Source of the DNA: an uncultured Roseateles sp.
Lineage (GTDB): Bacteria > Pseudomonadota > Gammaproteobacteria > Burkholderiales > Burkholderiaceae_C
NCBI RefSeq assembly: GCF_913777145.1
Contig: NZ_CAJYPS010000007.1
Span: 62,001 to 126,000 of the forward strand
Length of the DNA stretch: 64,000 nucleotides
Reading direction: 5' to 3'
In this document: positions 19,617-29,332 of the stretch, one piece after another
How the letters are laid out: the number at the start of each line of letters is the position of its first letter
How positions within the stretch are numbered: position 1 is the stretch's first letter
Made by a program: the position numbers and the translations under genes
The notes under the pieces: generated by a model
The model's input: only the letters and a program-made list of their open reading frames with translations
What the model was told of the DNA's origin: nothing
Database searches by the model: none

Positions 19617-22376
19617 ATGCCCACGCCCCGCCGCCTCCCAGCCCGCGCCTGCGCCCTCGCCGCCGCCAGCCTCTGCGTCAGCCTCGCGGCCCAGGCACAG
19701 AGCACGAGCCCCAGCCAGCTCGAGCGGGTGGAGGTGACCGGCTCCGCGATCAAGCGCATCGAGGGCGAGACCGCGCTGCCGGTTCAGGTGATCTCTCGCA
19801 GCGAGATCGACAAGGCCGGCCTCACCACCGCGGCGGAGATCCTGTCGCGCATCAGCGCCAGCGCGAACAACCTGACGGATGGCGGGAGCATAGGCACTGG
19901 CGGTTTCCGCGACCAGATGGGCCTGAACGCCGCCAACCTGCGCGGATTGGGCGTGTCGTCCACGCTGGTGCTGCTGAATGGCCGGCGCATGGCGAATTTC
20001 GCGTCGCCCGGCGATGCCGCGGGCGTGGACCTCAACAGCATCCCTGCGGCCGCCATCCAGCGCGTGGAGGTTCTGCTGGACGGTGCATCGTCGCTGTATG
20101 GCTCGGACGCGATCGGCGGCGTCATCAACTTCATCACCCGCAAGGACTTCCGCGGCGTCGACCTCAGTGTGCTGGCCGGCAACACCAGCGAAGGTGGCGC
20201 CAACAAGCGCTCTGCCACACTGGCCGGGGGCTGGGGCGATTACGGCCGGGATGGTTTCAACCTGATGGGTGTGCTGGACCTGCAGTCCACCAGCACACTG
20301 AACGCCAACCAGCGCAAGTTCATCAAGGCGCTGGACATCCCGGGCCGGCTGCCGGATCAGCTGTCCAGCTACAGCTTCCCCGGCAACATCCGCCTCAGCA
20401 GTTCGCAACGCGACGTACTGATCGACGAGGGTTTCTCGACCAACGGCAAGACCGTCATCGACTCGCGCACCGTGAACCCCGCGGCGGCAACCGGCTGCAA
20501 CCCGGCCAATGGCAGCCTCTACCTGCCCGAAGGCATAGGTGGCGTGGACGGCTGTACCTTCGACTTCATGCGCGACATCGAGCTCTACCCGAAGTCGCGC
20601 AAGGGCAGCCTGTTCACCCGCGGCGTGCTGGACCTGGGCGGCGGCCACCAGCTGTTCGCCGAGGCCTCGCTGGCAAGGGCCAAGACCTTCTACGCCGGTA
20701 CGCCCAACCGCACGGACATCGACCTGGATGTCTCCCAGGTCGCCGCACTCAAGGGCAGCTCGCTCAACAACCTGGCAGCCGACGAAGAGGACCGCATCAT
20801 CACGGTGCGAACCCGGCTGGTGGAAGCGGGCCTGCGCACCAGCGAGCTGGTGTCCACCTCCAACCGCTTCCTGATCGGCACGCTGGGCAACATCGCAGGC
20901 TGGGACTACGAATGGGCGCTGAACCACAGCACCAGCAAGGTCTCCGACCGCGACTCCCAGGGCTACCTGAACGAGCAGATGGTGATCGACGGCTTCACCG
21001 CCGGCACGCTCAATGCCTTTGGCCCCTCCAGCGCGGCCGGACTGGCGCTGTATGAGAAGGCGCAGATCCGCGGCGAGGTGCGCCACGCCAACGGCACCAT
21101 GGACAGCCTGGACTTCAAGATGTCCCGTGGCCTGATGCCGCTGGCCGGCGGCGATCTGGCGCTGGCGCTGGGCGGCGAGCTGCGCCGCGAGAAACAGACC
21201 TACCACCAGTCCGACGCGCTCAAGGCCAACAACATCCTCGGCGAGACCTCACAGGGCCCGGACTCCGACTTCGGGCACTCGCGCAAGGTCGGCGCGGTGT
21301 TCGGCGAGATCAGCGCACCGGTCACCAAGCAGCTGGAGCTGCAAGCGGCCATGCGCTACGAGCGCTACCAGGTCAGCGGCGGAGCGCTGAGCCCCAAGGT
21401 CGGGCTGAAGTACGTGCCCATGCCCGAGCTGCTGCTGCGCGCCTCGCTGGGCCGCGGCTTCCGCGCGCCGAGCATGTCCGACCTCTACCGTCCGCTCACC
21501 ACCGGCAGCGCCGCGGTCGTGGTGGACCCGGTCTGCCTGCAGCAGGACGCCAGCAACACCGTCACCGACTGCTCGGAGGGCTGGGGCACCTACAACTACA
21601 GCAATGCCAAGCTCAAGCCCGAGAAGTCGCGCCAGTTCTCGCTGGGGGCGGTGTTTGAGCCCAGCCGCGGCGTGAACCTGAATCTGGACTACTGGAACAT
21701 CCAGAAGAGCAACCTCATCAGCACGCTGGGCGTGGACGTGATCCTGGCCGATCTGAACAAGTACGGCTCCCTGGTGCACCGCTACTGGGACCCGCAGCTG
21801 CCGGCGGACTGCCAGGCCGACTATGACCCCGATGACTACGGCATCTGCGGCATAGACCTGATCAAGGAAAACCGTGGCAAGCAGAAGATCTCCGGGCTGG
21901 ACCTGGGTGTGAGCCTCAGTGGCCTCAAGACCCGCTTTGGCGAGTTCGGCCTGCGCCTGAACGGCACGCTGACCCTCAAGTCCGAGCGGCAGACCGGGAA
22001 CGGCGATCCCTTCATCAGCGACCTGGGCCGTTTCGTCAACGACAGCGCGGTGCAGCGCTGGCGCCATACCGTCAGCGCCGACTGGGCGATGGGCGCCTAC
22101 TCGCTGACGCTGTCCAACAGCTACCTGTCCGGCTACACAGACCAGCACATCGTCGGCAAGGATGACCGAAAGGTCGCGGCCTACTCGCTGTGGAACCTGT
22201 CGGCTGCGTGGGAGGCGACCAAGTCGCTGACACTGCGCGCCGGCGTGCAGAACCTGTTCGACAAGGCGCCGCCCTACTCGCAGCAGGCTTACTACTTCCT
22301 GGTGGGCTATGACCCGAGCTACACCGACCCGCGCGGCCGTTTCGGCTACGTGAGCCTGAAGTACAGCTTCAACTGA
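19617..22376 (+). CDS. TonB-dependent outer-membrane receptor
   Basis: A 919-residue receptor with ribosome site AAGGAAGGA before the ATG. A signal peptide (ending SLAAQAQS) and the TonB-box-like ERVEVTGSAIKR are followed by a plug domain (about residues 55-175, with LRGLGVSSTLVLLNGRRM and LYGSDAIGGVINFITRKDF). A large barrel ends in YVSLKYSFN. It belongs to the long TonB receptors common in Caulobacter, Xanthomonas and Roseateles relatives that often take up carbohydrates or peptides rather than iron. No metabolic genes are adjacent, so the ligand is unknown. Its last 8 bp overlap the converging thioesterase gene. Confidence 0.88.
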   Translation: MPTPRRLPARACALAAASLCVSLAAQAQSTSPSQLERVEVTGSAIKRIEGETALPVQVISRSEIDKAGLTTAAEILSRISASANNLTDGGSIGTGGFRDQMGLNAANLRGLGVSSTLVLLNGRRMANFASPGDAAGVDLNSIPAAAIQRVEVLLDGASSLYGSDAIGGVINFITRKDFRGVDLSVLAGNTSEGGANKRSATLAGGWGDYGRDGFNLMGVLDLQSTSTLNANQRKFIKALDIPGRLPDQLSSYSFPGNIRLSSSQRDVLIDEGFSTNGKTVIDSRTVNPAAATGCNPANGSLYLPEGIGGVDGCTFDFMRDIELYPKSRKGSLFTRGVLDLGGGHQLFAEASLARAKTFYAGTPNRTDIDLDVSQVAALKGSSLNNLAADEEDRIITVRTRLVEAGLRTSELVSTSNRFLIGTLGNIAGWDYEWALNHSTSKVSDRDSQGYLNEQMVIDGFTAGTLNAFGPSSAAGLALYEKAQIRGEVRHANGTMDSLDFKMSRGLMPLAGGDLALALGGELRREKQTYHQSDALKANNILGETSQGPDSDFGHSRKVGAVFGEISAPVTKQLELQAAMRYERYQVSGGALSPKVGLKYVPMPELLLRASLGRGFRAPSMSDLYRPLTTGSAAVVVDPVCLQQDASNTVTDCSEGWGTYNYSNAKLKPEKSRQFSLGAVFEPSRGVNLNLDYWNIQKSNLISTLGVDVILADLNKYGSLVHRYWDPQLPADCQADYDPDDYGICGIDLIKENRGKQKISGLDLGVSLSGLKTRFGEFGLRLNGTLTLKSERQTGNGDPFISDLGRFVNDSAVQRWRHTVSADWAMGAYSLTLSNSYLSGYTDQHIVGKDDRKVAAYSLWNLSAAWEATKSLTLRAGVQNLFDKAPPYSQQAYYFLVGYDPSYTDPRGRFGYVSLKYSFN

Positions 22377-22788
22377 CCAGCCGCCGGACCCAGTCCGGCA
22401 GCTCGATCGCGCGCTCGGTGGCAGCGTCGAACCACAGCGTGGTCGCGCCGCCCTCGGCATAGATCAGCCCGGGCTGATCGGCCCGCTCCAGCGTGATCCA
22501 GGTCTCGAAGCTGGTGCGGCCCGGATCGCTCACATAGTGGCGCGCCAGCACCTCACCCGGGTATTTGAGCTGGCGGTAGAAGTTGCAGAAGGCGTTCACG
22601 ATCACCGGCCCCTGCCCGCCCGGGTTGGGCGGCGCGCCTATGGCGGCCAGCCAGTCCACGCGCACGATCTCCAGGTAGCGGAAGTAGATCGTGTTGTTGA
22701 TGTGGCCCATCGCGTCCATGTCGCCCCAGCGCATGGGGATGCGGGCCTCGTGCGTGAGCTTCTTCTGGGCCGGTACCGTGTAGCGCAT
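22369..22788 (-). CDS. Hotdog-fold acyl-CoA thioesterase
   Basis: A 139-residue protein of the 4-hydroxybenzoyl-CoA thioesterase / YbgC group. The N-terminal IPMRWGDMDAMGHINNTIYFRYLE carries the catalytic Asp of the D-x-x-G-H-x-N motif. The rest matches a single hotdog domain of usual length. It should hydrolyse an acyl-CoA; the acyl chain is not predictable. It shares strand and a 12-bp gap with the yceH-like gene upstream, so the two may be co-transcribed. Confidence 0.83.
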   Translation of the reverse strand: MRYTVPAQKKLTHEARIPMRWGDMDAMGHINNTIYFRYLEIVRVDWLAAIGAPPNPGGQGPVIVNAFCNFYRQLKYPGEVLARHYVSDPGRTSFETWITLERADQPGLIYAEGGATTLWFDAATERAIELPDWVRRLVS

Positions 22789-22799
22789 AGCGGGTCACC

Positions 22800-23441
22800 T
22801 CAGGCGCCCAGGCCCAGCTCGGCCGCCATGCGCTCCACCAGTGTGCGCAGCGACGCCACCTCGGCCTTCAGCGCGGCCAGCTCGGCCTTGTGCAGCGCCA
22901 GCTCCTCGTCGCGCGGCAGCGCAGCGGCGGCAGCCTGCTCGATGTTGGCGACCGGGCCGCACAGCAGGTGGGCCCAGCGCGCCTCGCGCGCGCCCGGCGC
23001 CTTGGGCAGCTTGACTGCGAACGGCGGTTCGCGCTGTGCCAGCTCTTCCAGAAAGCCCTCGACCGAGGACACGTCCGCGAAGCGGTGCAGGCGCTCGGTG
23101 TTCTGGCGCAGCTCGGCGGCGGTCTGCGGGCCACGCAGCATCAGCTGGGTCAGCAGCGCCTGGGCCGCACCGGGAATGCCGTAGCCGCGAGCGAAGTTGT
23201 GCTCGTAGCGCAGCACACGGCTGCCGCTGACGGTGTTCACCAGGCTCAGGCCCTTGAGCTCCTCAACGGCCGCCAGCACCTCGGCCTCGGCCACTTCCAT
23301 CACCGGGTCGCGGGCAGTCTTCTGGTTGCAGCCCGAGGTCAGCGCATTGGCCGACAGCGGGTAGCTGTCCGGCACCGTGCTTTCCTTCTCGACCAGCACG
23401 GCCAGCACACGGGCCTCCAGGGGGGTCAGGTCTCTTTTCAT
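22800..23441 (-). CDS. yceH: YceH-like winged-helix protein (DUF480)
   Basis: A 213-residue DUF480 protein with two winged-helix-like units. Family marks are LTPLEARVLAVLVEKESTVPDSYPLSANALTSGCNQKTARDPVM at the N-terminus and LTQLMLRGPQTAAELRQNTERLH in the middle. A C-terminal coiled coil (about 180-210) follows. The ATG at 23441 matches family starts; upstream codons in the frame run through hairpins. Function is not established; a DNA-binding role is inferred from the fold. Confidence 0.85.
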   Translation of the reverse strand: MKRDLTPLEARVLAVLVEKESTVPDSYPLSANALTSGCNQKTARDPVMEVAEAEVLAAVEELKGLSLVNTVSGSRVLRYEHNFARGYGIPGAAQALLTQLMLRGPQTAAELRQNTERLHRFADVSSVEGFLEELAQREPPFAVKLPKAPGAREARWAHLLCGPVANIEQAAAAALPRDEELALHKAELAALKAEVASLRTLVERMAAELGLGA

Positions 23442-23503
23442 CGTGTCTTGTGTTTTGCGGGCCGAGCGCCGGGCCGACCCCAAGCCGGCCCGCGCTGGCG
23501 ATG

Positions 23504-23587
23504 TCGCACGGGCTCGATGCCCGTGCGATCGGCGTCCCCTTGGGGGACCGGGCGTGCGGCCCTGCGTTCAGCAGGGACGGTCCGCAC
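23504..23587. repeat. Cluster of hairpins between yceH and the SDR gene
   Basis: Three hairpins follow one another. TCGCACGGGC and GCCCGTGCGA (23504-23513, 23519-23528) form a perfect 10-bp stem. GTCCCC and GGGGAC form a 6-bp stem just after it. GTGCGG (23554-23559) and CCGCAC (23582-23587) enclose CCTGC/GCAGG. None has a T-run, so they are REP-like or 3'-stabilising structures rather than plain terminators. Confidence 0.55.
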
Positions 23588-23598
23588 GAGGGGCATGT

Positions 23599-24381
23599 TC
23601 AGACTCCGAAGCCGTCGTCGGCCTGAATGACCGCGCCGTTGATGAAGTGGCTCTCGTTGGCACACAGCATCAAGAGCGCCGTGTCCAGATCCCGGGGCTG
23701 GCCCACGCGCTTGCGCGGCAGCATGTCCACGAGCTTGCGGCCCTGCTCGGTGTCCCAGTGGTGGTGGTTGATCTCGGTGTCGATATAGCCCGGGCAGATC
23801 GCGTTCACGTTGATGCCGTGACGGCCCCACTCCAGCGCCATCGCGCGGGTCATGTGGATGACCGCGGCCTTGCTCATCGCATAGACGCCGATCTGGCCCA
23901 GCACGCGCAGGCCGGCCATGGACGCAATGTTGACGATGCGCCCGCCCACGAAGGAGCCCGGCGCCGCGCCACGCGCGCGCGCCAGCATGCGCTTGCCCAC
24001 CTCCTGCGCGACGAAGAAGGCGCCGCGGGTGTTGGTGTCCATCACGTAGTCGTAGTCGTTCTCGGTGACGTCGGTGAGGCGCTGCGTGGTGGACACGCCG
24101 GAGTTGTTGATCAGGATGTCCAGCGTGCCGACCTCGGTCTCGGCATGGGCCACGGCCGCCTTGATGCTGGCCAGGTCGGTCACATCCAGTTCCACCACAT
24201 GGGCATCACCGCCGCTGCCTTCGATCTCGGCCCGCAGATCCTTCAGCCGCTCGATGCGCCGGCCCGCCAGCACCACGCAGGCGCCGGCCTTGGCCAGCGT
24301 GCGCGCGAACTGCGCGCCCAGGCCGCTGGAGGCCCCGGTGACCAGGGCCACGCGGCCCTCCAGATCGATGGAATAACTCAT
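23599..24381 (-). CDS. Short-chain dehydrogenase/reductase
   Basis: A 260-residue classical SDR. The dinucleotide site is VTGASSGLGAQFA near residue 14. NNSG follows near residue 92. The catalytic Ser lies in VNIASMAG, with the Tyr and Lys in YAMSKAA and the PG motif in ICPGYIDTEI. The reduced or oxidised substrate cannot be read from sequence; the long loop RARGAAPGSFVGG resembles SDRs beside acyl-CoA metabolism genes. It is divergent from the ETF-ubiquinone oxidoreductase gene, which suggests a role in fatty or amino acid oxidation. Confidence 0.83.
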   Translation of the reverse strand: MSYSIDLEGRVALVTGASSGLGAQFARTLAKAGACVVLAGRRIERLKDLRAEIEGSGGDAHVVELDVTDLASIKAAVAHAETEVGTLDILINNSGVSTTQRLTDVTENDYDYVMDTNTRGAFFVAQEVGKRMLARARGAAPGSFVGGRIVNIASMAGLRVLGQIGVYAMSKAAVIHMTRAMALEWGRHGINVNAICPGYIDTEINHHHWDTEQGRKLVDMLPRKRVGQPRDLDTALLMLCANESHFINGAVIQADDGFGV

Positions 24382-24455
24382 GGTCGCTCTACCTGCAAAG
24401 TCTCGGGTTTCATCCTAGCCGCCCGCCGTGCGCCGCTAGGCAGTCCACACTAAAA

Positions 24456-24471
24456 AAGCACGATCGTTCGA
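24456..24471. promoter_or_regulatory. Possible TetR-type operator before ETF-QO
   Basis: The stretch AAGCACGATCGTTCGA holds the 8-bp palindrome ACGATCGT (24460-24467). With one mismatch per side it extends to GCACGATCGTTC. The half-site CGAACGA on the lower strand resembles sites of TetR-family fatty-acid regulators in betaproteobacteria. It lies between two divergent genes. Confidence 0.35.
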
Positions 24472-24533
24472 TTCTCGCGCCAGGGTCTCTAGAATCGCGC
24501 GCCAATCTATCTGCACAAACGTTGGAGACCCGC

Positions 24534-26207
24534 ATGACCCCTGACGAGATCCTGGCCCAGTTCGGCCCCCGCGAGTCCATGGAGTACGACGTGGTCATCG
24601 TCGGCGCCGGCCCGGGCGGTCTGGCCGCGGCGATACGTCTGAAGCAGCTCAAGCCCGATGCCAACATCGTGGTCATCGAAAAGGGCTCGGAGCCCGGCGC
24701 CCACATCCTGTCGGGCGCGGTGATGGACCCACGCGCGATCACAGAGCTGTTCCCCAACTGGCAGGAGCTGGGTGCGCCGCTGAACCAGCCGGTGAGCAGC
24801 GATGACATCCTGTTCCTGTCCGAGACCGGCAGCACCCGCACACCCGACGCGCTGGTGCCGCGCACGCTGCACAACCACGGCTGCTACGTGGTGAGCCTGT
24901 CCAACGTGGTGAAGTGGATGGCGGCCCAGGCCGAGGCGCTGGGCGTGGAGATCTTCCCGGGCTTTGCCGCGGCCGAGGTGCTGTACGACGAGCAGGGTCG
25001 CGTGAAGGGCGTGGCCACCGGCAACATGGGCATCACCAAGGAAGGCGAGCCCGGCGACAGCTTCCAGCTGGGCATGGAACTGCTGGGCAAGTACACCATC
25101 TTTGCCGAGGGCGCGCGCGGCCACCTGGGCAAGCAGTTGCTGAGCCGCTTCAAGCTGACCGAGGGGCGCGACACGCAGACCTTCGCGATCGGCATCAAGG
25201 AGCTGTGGGAGATCCCTGCGACCCAGGCCCAGCCCGGCAAGGTGGTGCACACCGCCGGCTGGCCCATGGCCGACGACGCCTTCGGCGGCGGCTTCCTCTA
25301 CCACCTGGAGGACAACAAGGTCACACTGGGCTTCGTCATCGGCCTGGACTACCAGAACCCCTACCTCAGCCCCTTCGAGGAGATGCAGCGCTGGAAGACC
25401 CACCCGGCCATACGCGCGCACATCGAAGGCGGCAAGCGCATAGGCTACGGCGCGCGCGCGATCAACAACGGCACGCCCCAGGCCCTGCCCAAGACCGTGT
25501 TCCCGGGCGGCGCGCTGATAGGCTGCGATGCGGGCTACCTCAATGCTGCCCGCATCAAGGGCAGCCATGCGGCCATCAAGAGCGGCATGCTGTGCGCCGA
25601 GGCCCTGGCCCCCGCGCTGGCCGCCGGCCGCGCGCAGGACGAACTCGGCGCCTACCCCGAGGCCTTCGAGAAGAGCTGGCTCAATGAGGAGCTGCAGCAG
25701 ACCCGCAACTTCAAGCTGTGGTTCAAGAAGGGCAAGACCGTGGGCCAGCTGATGACCGGCATCGAGCAGTGGCTGCTGCCCAAGCTGGGCGTGCAAAGCC
25801 CGCCCTGGACGCTGCACAACCACAAGGCCGACCACGAGGCACTGCGCCCCGCGGCCGAGTTCACGCCCATCGCCTACCCCAAGCCGGACGGCAAGCTCAG
25901 CTTCGACCGTCTGTCCTCGGTGTTCATCTCCAACACCAACCACGAGGAGAACCAGCCGGCCCACCTGACGCTGAAGAACCCGTCCGTGCCGGTGCAGGTC
26001 AATCTCGCCAAGTTCGCCGGCCCCGAGAGCCGCTACTGCCCGGCCGGCGTCTACGAGTTCGTGAAGAACGCGGACGACAGCGACCGCCTGCAGATCAACG
26101 CGCAGAACTGCGTGCACTGCAAGACCTGCGACATCAAGGACCCGACGCAGAACATCGTGTGGGTCACGCCCGAGGGCGGAGGCGGCCCCAACTACGCCGG
26201 CATGTAA
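24534..26207 (+). CDS. Electron transfer flavoprotein-ubiquinone oxidoreductase
   Basis: A 557-residue inner-membrane-associated enzyme that passes electrons from ETF, reduced by acyl-CoA dehydrogenases, to the quinone pool. It has an N-terminal FAD site (VVIVGAGPGGLAAAIRLKQL) and GSEPGAHILSGAVMDPRA. The central ubiquinone-binding part and a C-terminal 4Fe-4S domain follow, with CVHCKTCDIKDPTQN and the preceding CPAGVYEF supplying four Cys. Length and motif order are complete. The ATG at 24534 is preceded by GGAGA; an in-frame TTG lies at 24522. An intrinsic terminator follows at 26229-26254, and the genes for ETF itself are not in view. Confidence 0.95.
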   Translation: MTPDEILAQFGPRESMEYDVVIVGAGPGGLAAAIRLKQLKPDANIVVIEKGSEPGAHILSGAVMDPRAITELFPNWQELGAPLNQPVSSDDILFLSETGSTRTPDALVPRTLHNHGCYVVSLSNVVKWMAAQAEALGVEIFPGFAAAEVLYDEQGRVKGVATGNMGITKEGEPGDSFQLGMELLGKYTIFAEGARGHLGKQLLSRFKLTEGRDTQTFAIGIKELWEIPATQAQPGKVVHTAGWPMADDAFGGGFLYHLEDNKVTLGFVIGLDYQNPYLSPFEEMQRWKTHPAIRAHIEGGKRIGYGARAINNGTPQALPKTVFPGGALIGCDAGYLNAARIKGSHAAIKSGMLCAEALAPALAAGRAQDELGAYPEAFEKSWLNEELQQTRNFKLWFKKGKTVGQLMTGIEQWLLPKLGVQSPPWTLHNHKADHEALRPAAEFTPIAYPKPDGKLSFDRLSSVFISNTNHEENQPAHLTLKNPSVPVQVNLAKFAGPESRYCPAGVYEFVKNADDSDRLQINAQNCVHCKTCDIKDPTQNIVWVTPEGGGGPNYAGM

Positions 26208-26228
26208 GGCGATCCGAGCAAGACCTGG

Positions 26229-26254
26229 AACCGCGGCTCCGTCCGCGGTTTTTT
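26229..26254 (+). terminator. Intrinsic terminator after ETF-QO
   Basis: AACCGCGG and CCGCGGTT (26229-26236, 26243-26250) form an 8-bp stem with a 6-base loop. The stem runs into TTTT. It lies 22 bp past the stop. Confidence 0.9.
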
Positions 26255-26268
26255 CATGCCCGCCCGGC

Positions 26269-26883
26269 TCAGAGCCCCAGGCGGGCCATCCATTCGGCCA
26301 CCGCACGGTCGTCGGCGCGCTCGGAGGCACTCAGCGTCCCGCGCAGGCGCTCGCGCTCGGTCGCCGCACGGTTCTGGCTCAGCTTGAGCTTGAGCTCCCA
26401 GCGCTCCACCCGCAGCCTGAAGCCCACGATGGCGCCCAGCATCTTGTGCTGGTAGTCCTGCGGCAGCCCGCGCCACTGCTCGGCGTACTCGGGCTCGAAG
26501 CGGCCGATCAGGCGCTTGAGCAGCGCATCCTTGTCCGCAGGGCCGTCCACCGGCTCGAACTCGCCGTAGACATGCAGGGCCGCGTAATTCCAGGTCGGCA
26601 CATTGCGCTCGCTGTCGTAGTGACGCGGGCTCACATAGGCGCTGGGCCCGCTGAACACCGCCAGCAGGCGGCGCTGCTGCGACAGCCAGCTCCAGTGCGG
26701 ATTGGCGCGCGCCATGTGGCCCTCCAGCACCAGGCCCTCTTCGGTCGAGGCCACCAGCGGCAGGTGGCTGCCAAAGCTCTGGCCCCGCGCGTCAGGCCCC
26801 ACCAGCAGCGCCAGCGGATGCTGCGCGATCAGGTGCAGCGCGTGCTTGAAGTCGTCGGAGGCGAAATGGCGGGGCAGGTACAT
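26269..26883 (-). CDS. paiB: PaiB-type FMN-binding protein
   Basis: A 204-residue member of the PaiB family, flavin-reductase-like split-barrel proteins described as negative regulators of sporulation and protease genes in Bacillus. Characteristic are the N-terminal MYLPRHFASDD, the central SHLPLV, HMARANPHW, YVSPRHYDS and VPTWNYAALHVYG, and the final KLSQNR. The ATG at 26883 has GGAG six bases before it; a GTG at 26889 is also in frame. It is divergent from the YdeP-like gene, 38 bp away. The role in Proteobacteria is unknown and probably not that of the Bacillus protein. Confidence 0.87.
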   Translation of the reverse strand: MYLPRHFASDDFKHALHLIAQHPLALLVGPDARGQSFGSHLPLVASTEEGLVLEGHMARANPHWSWLSQQRRLLAVFSGPSAYVSPRHYDSERNVPTWNYAALHVYGEFEPVDGPADKDALLKRLIGRFEPEYAEQWRGLPQDYQHKMLGAIVGFRLRVERWELKLKLSQNRAATERERLRGTLSASERADDRAVAEWMARLGL

Positions 26884-26921
26884 GGGCACTCCAAGGGGCG
26901 AGGCCTCCTATCATCGCCGCC

Positions 26922-29147
<2,226 letters not shown>

Positions 29148-29332
29148 TCCCGCGCGGCTTTCGGTTGCAAAGTTAACGGGCTGCGTGACGGATGCGCAGC
29201 CCACGGCATGGTCCGGACACATCGCAGGGGCATCATGCCCCTGGCTCCCGCTCGCCAGGGTCTGGCAGGCACAGAGCTTGCCTACGTCGGAGCCTGCGCC
29301 TGGCGCGAAAACGATTCCGGAGAACTTGAAGA

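Noticed and set aside
19428..21206. Upstream extension of the universal stress protein frame
   Set aside because: It runs opposite the second TonB receptor and has no homology-like features; the Usp fold starts at the Met at 19427.
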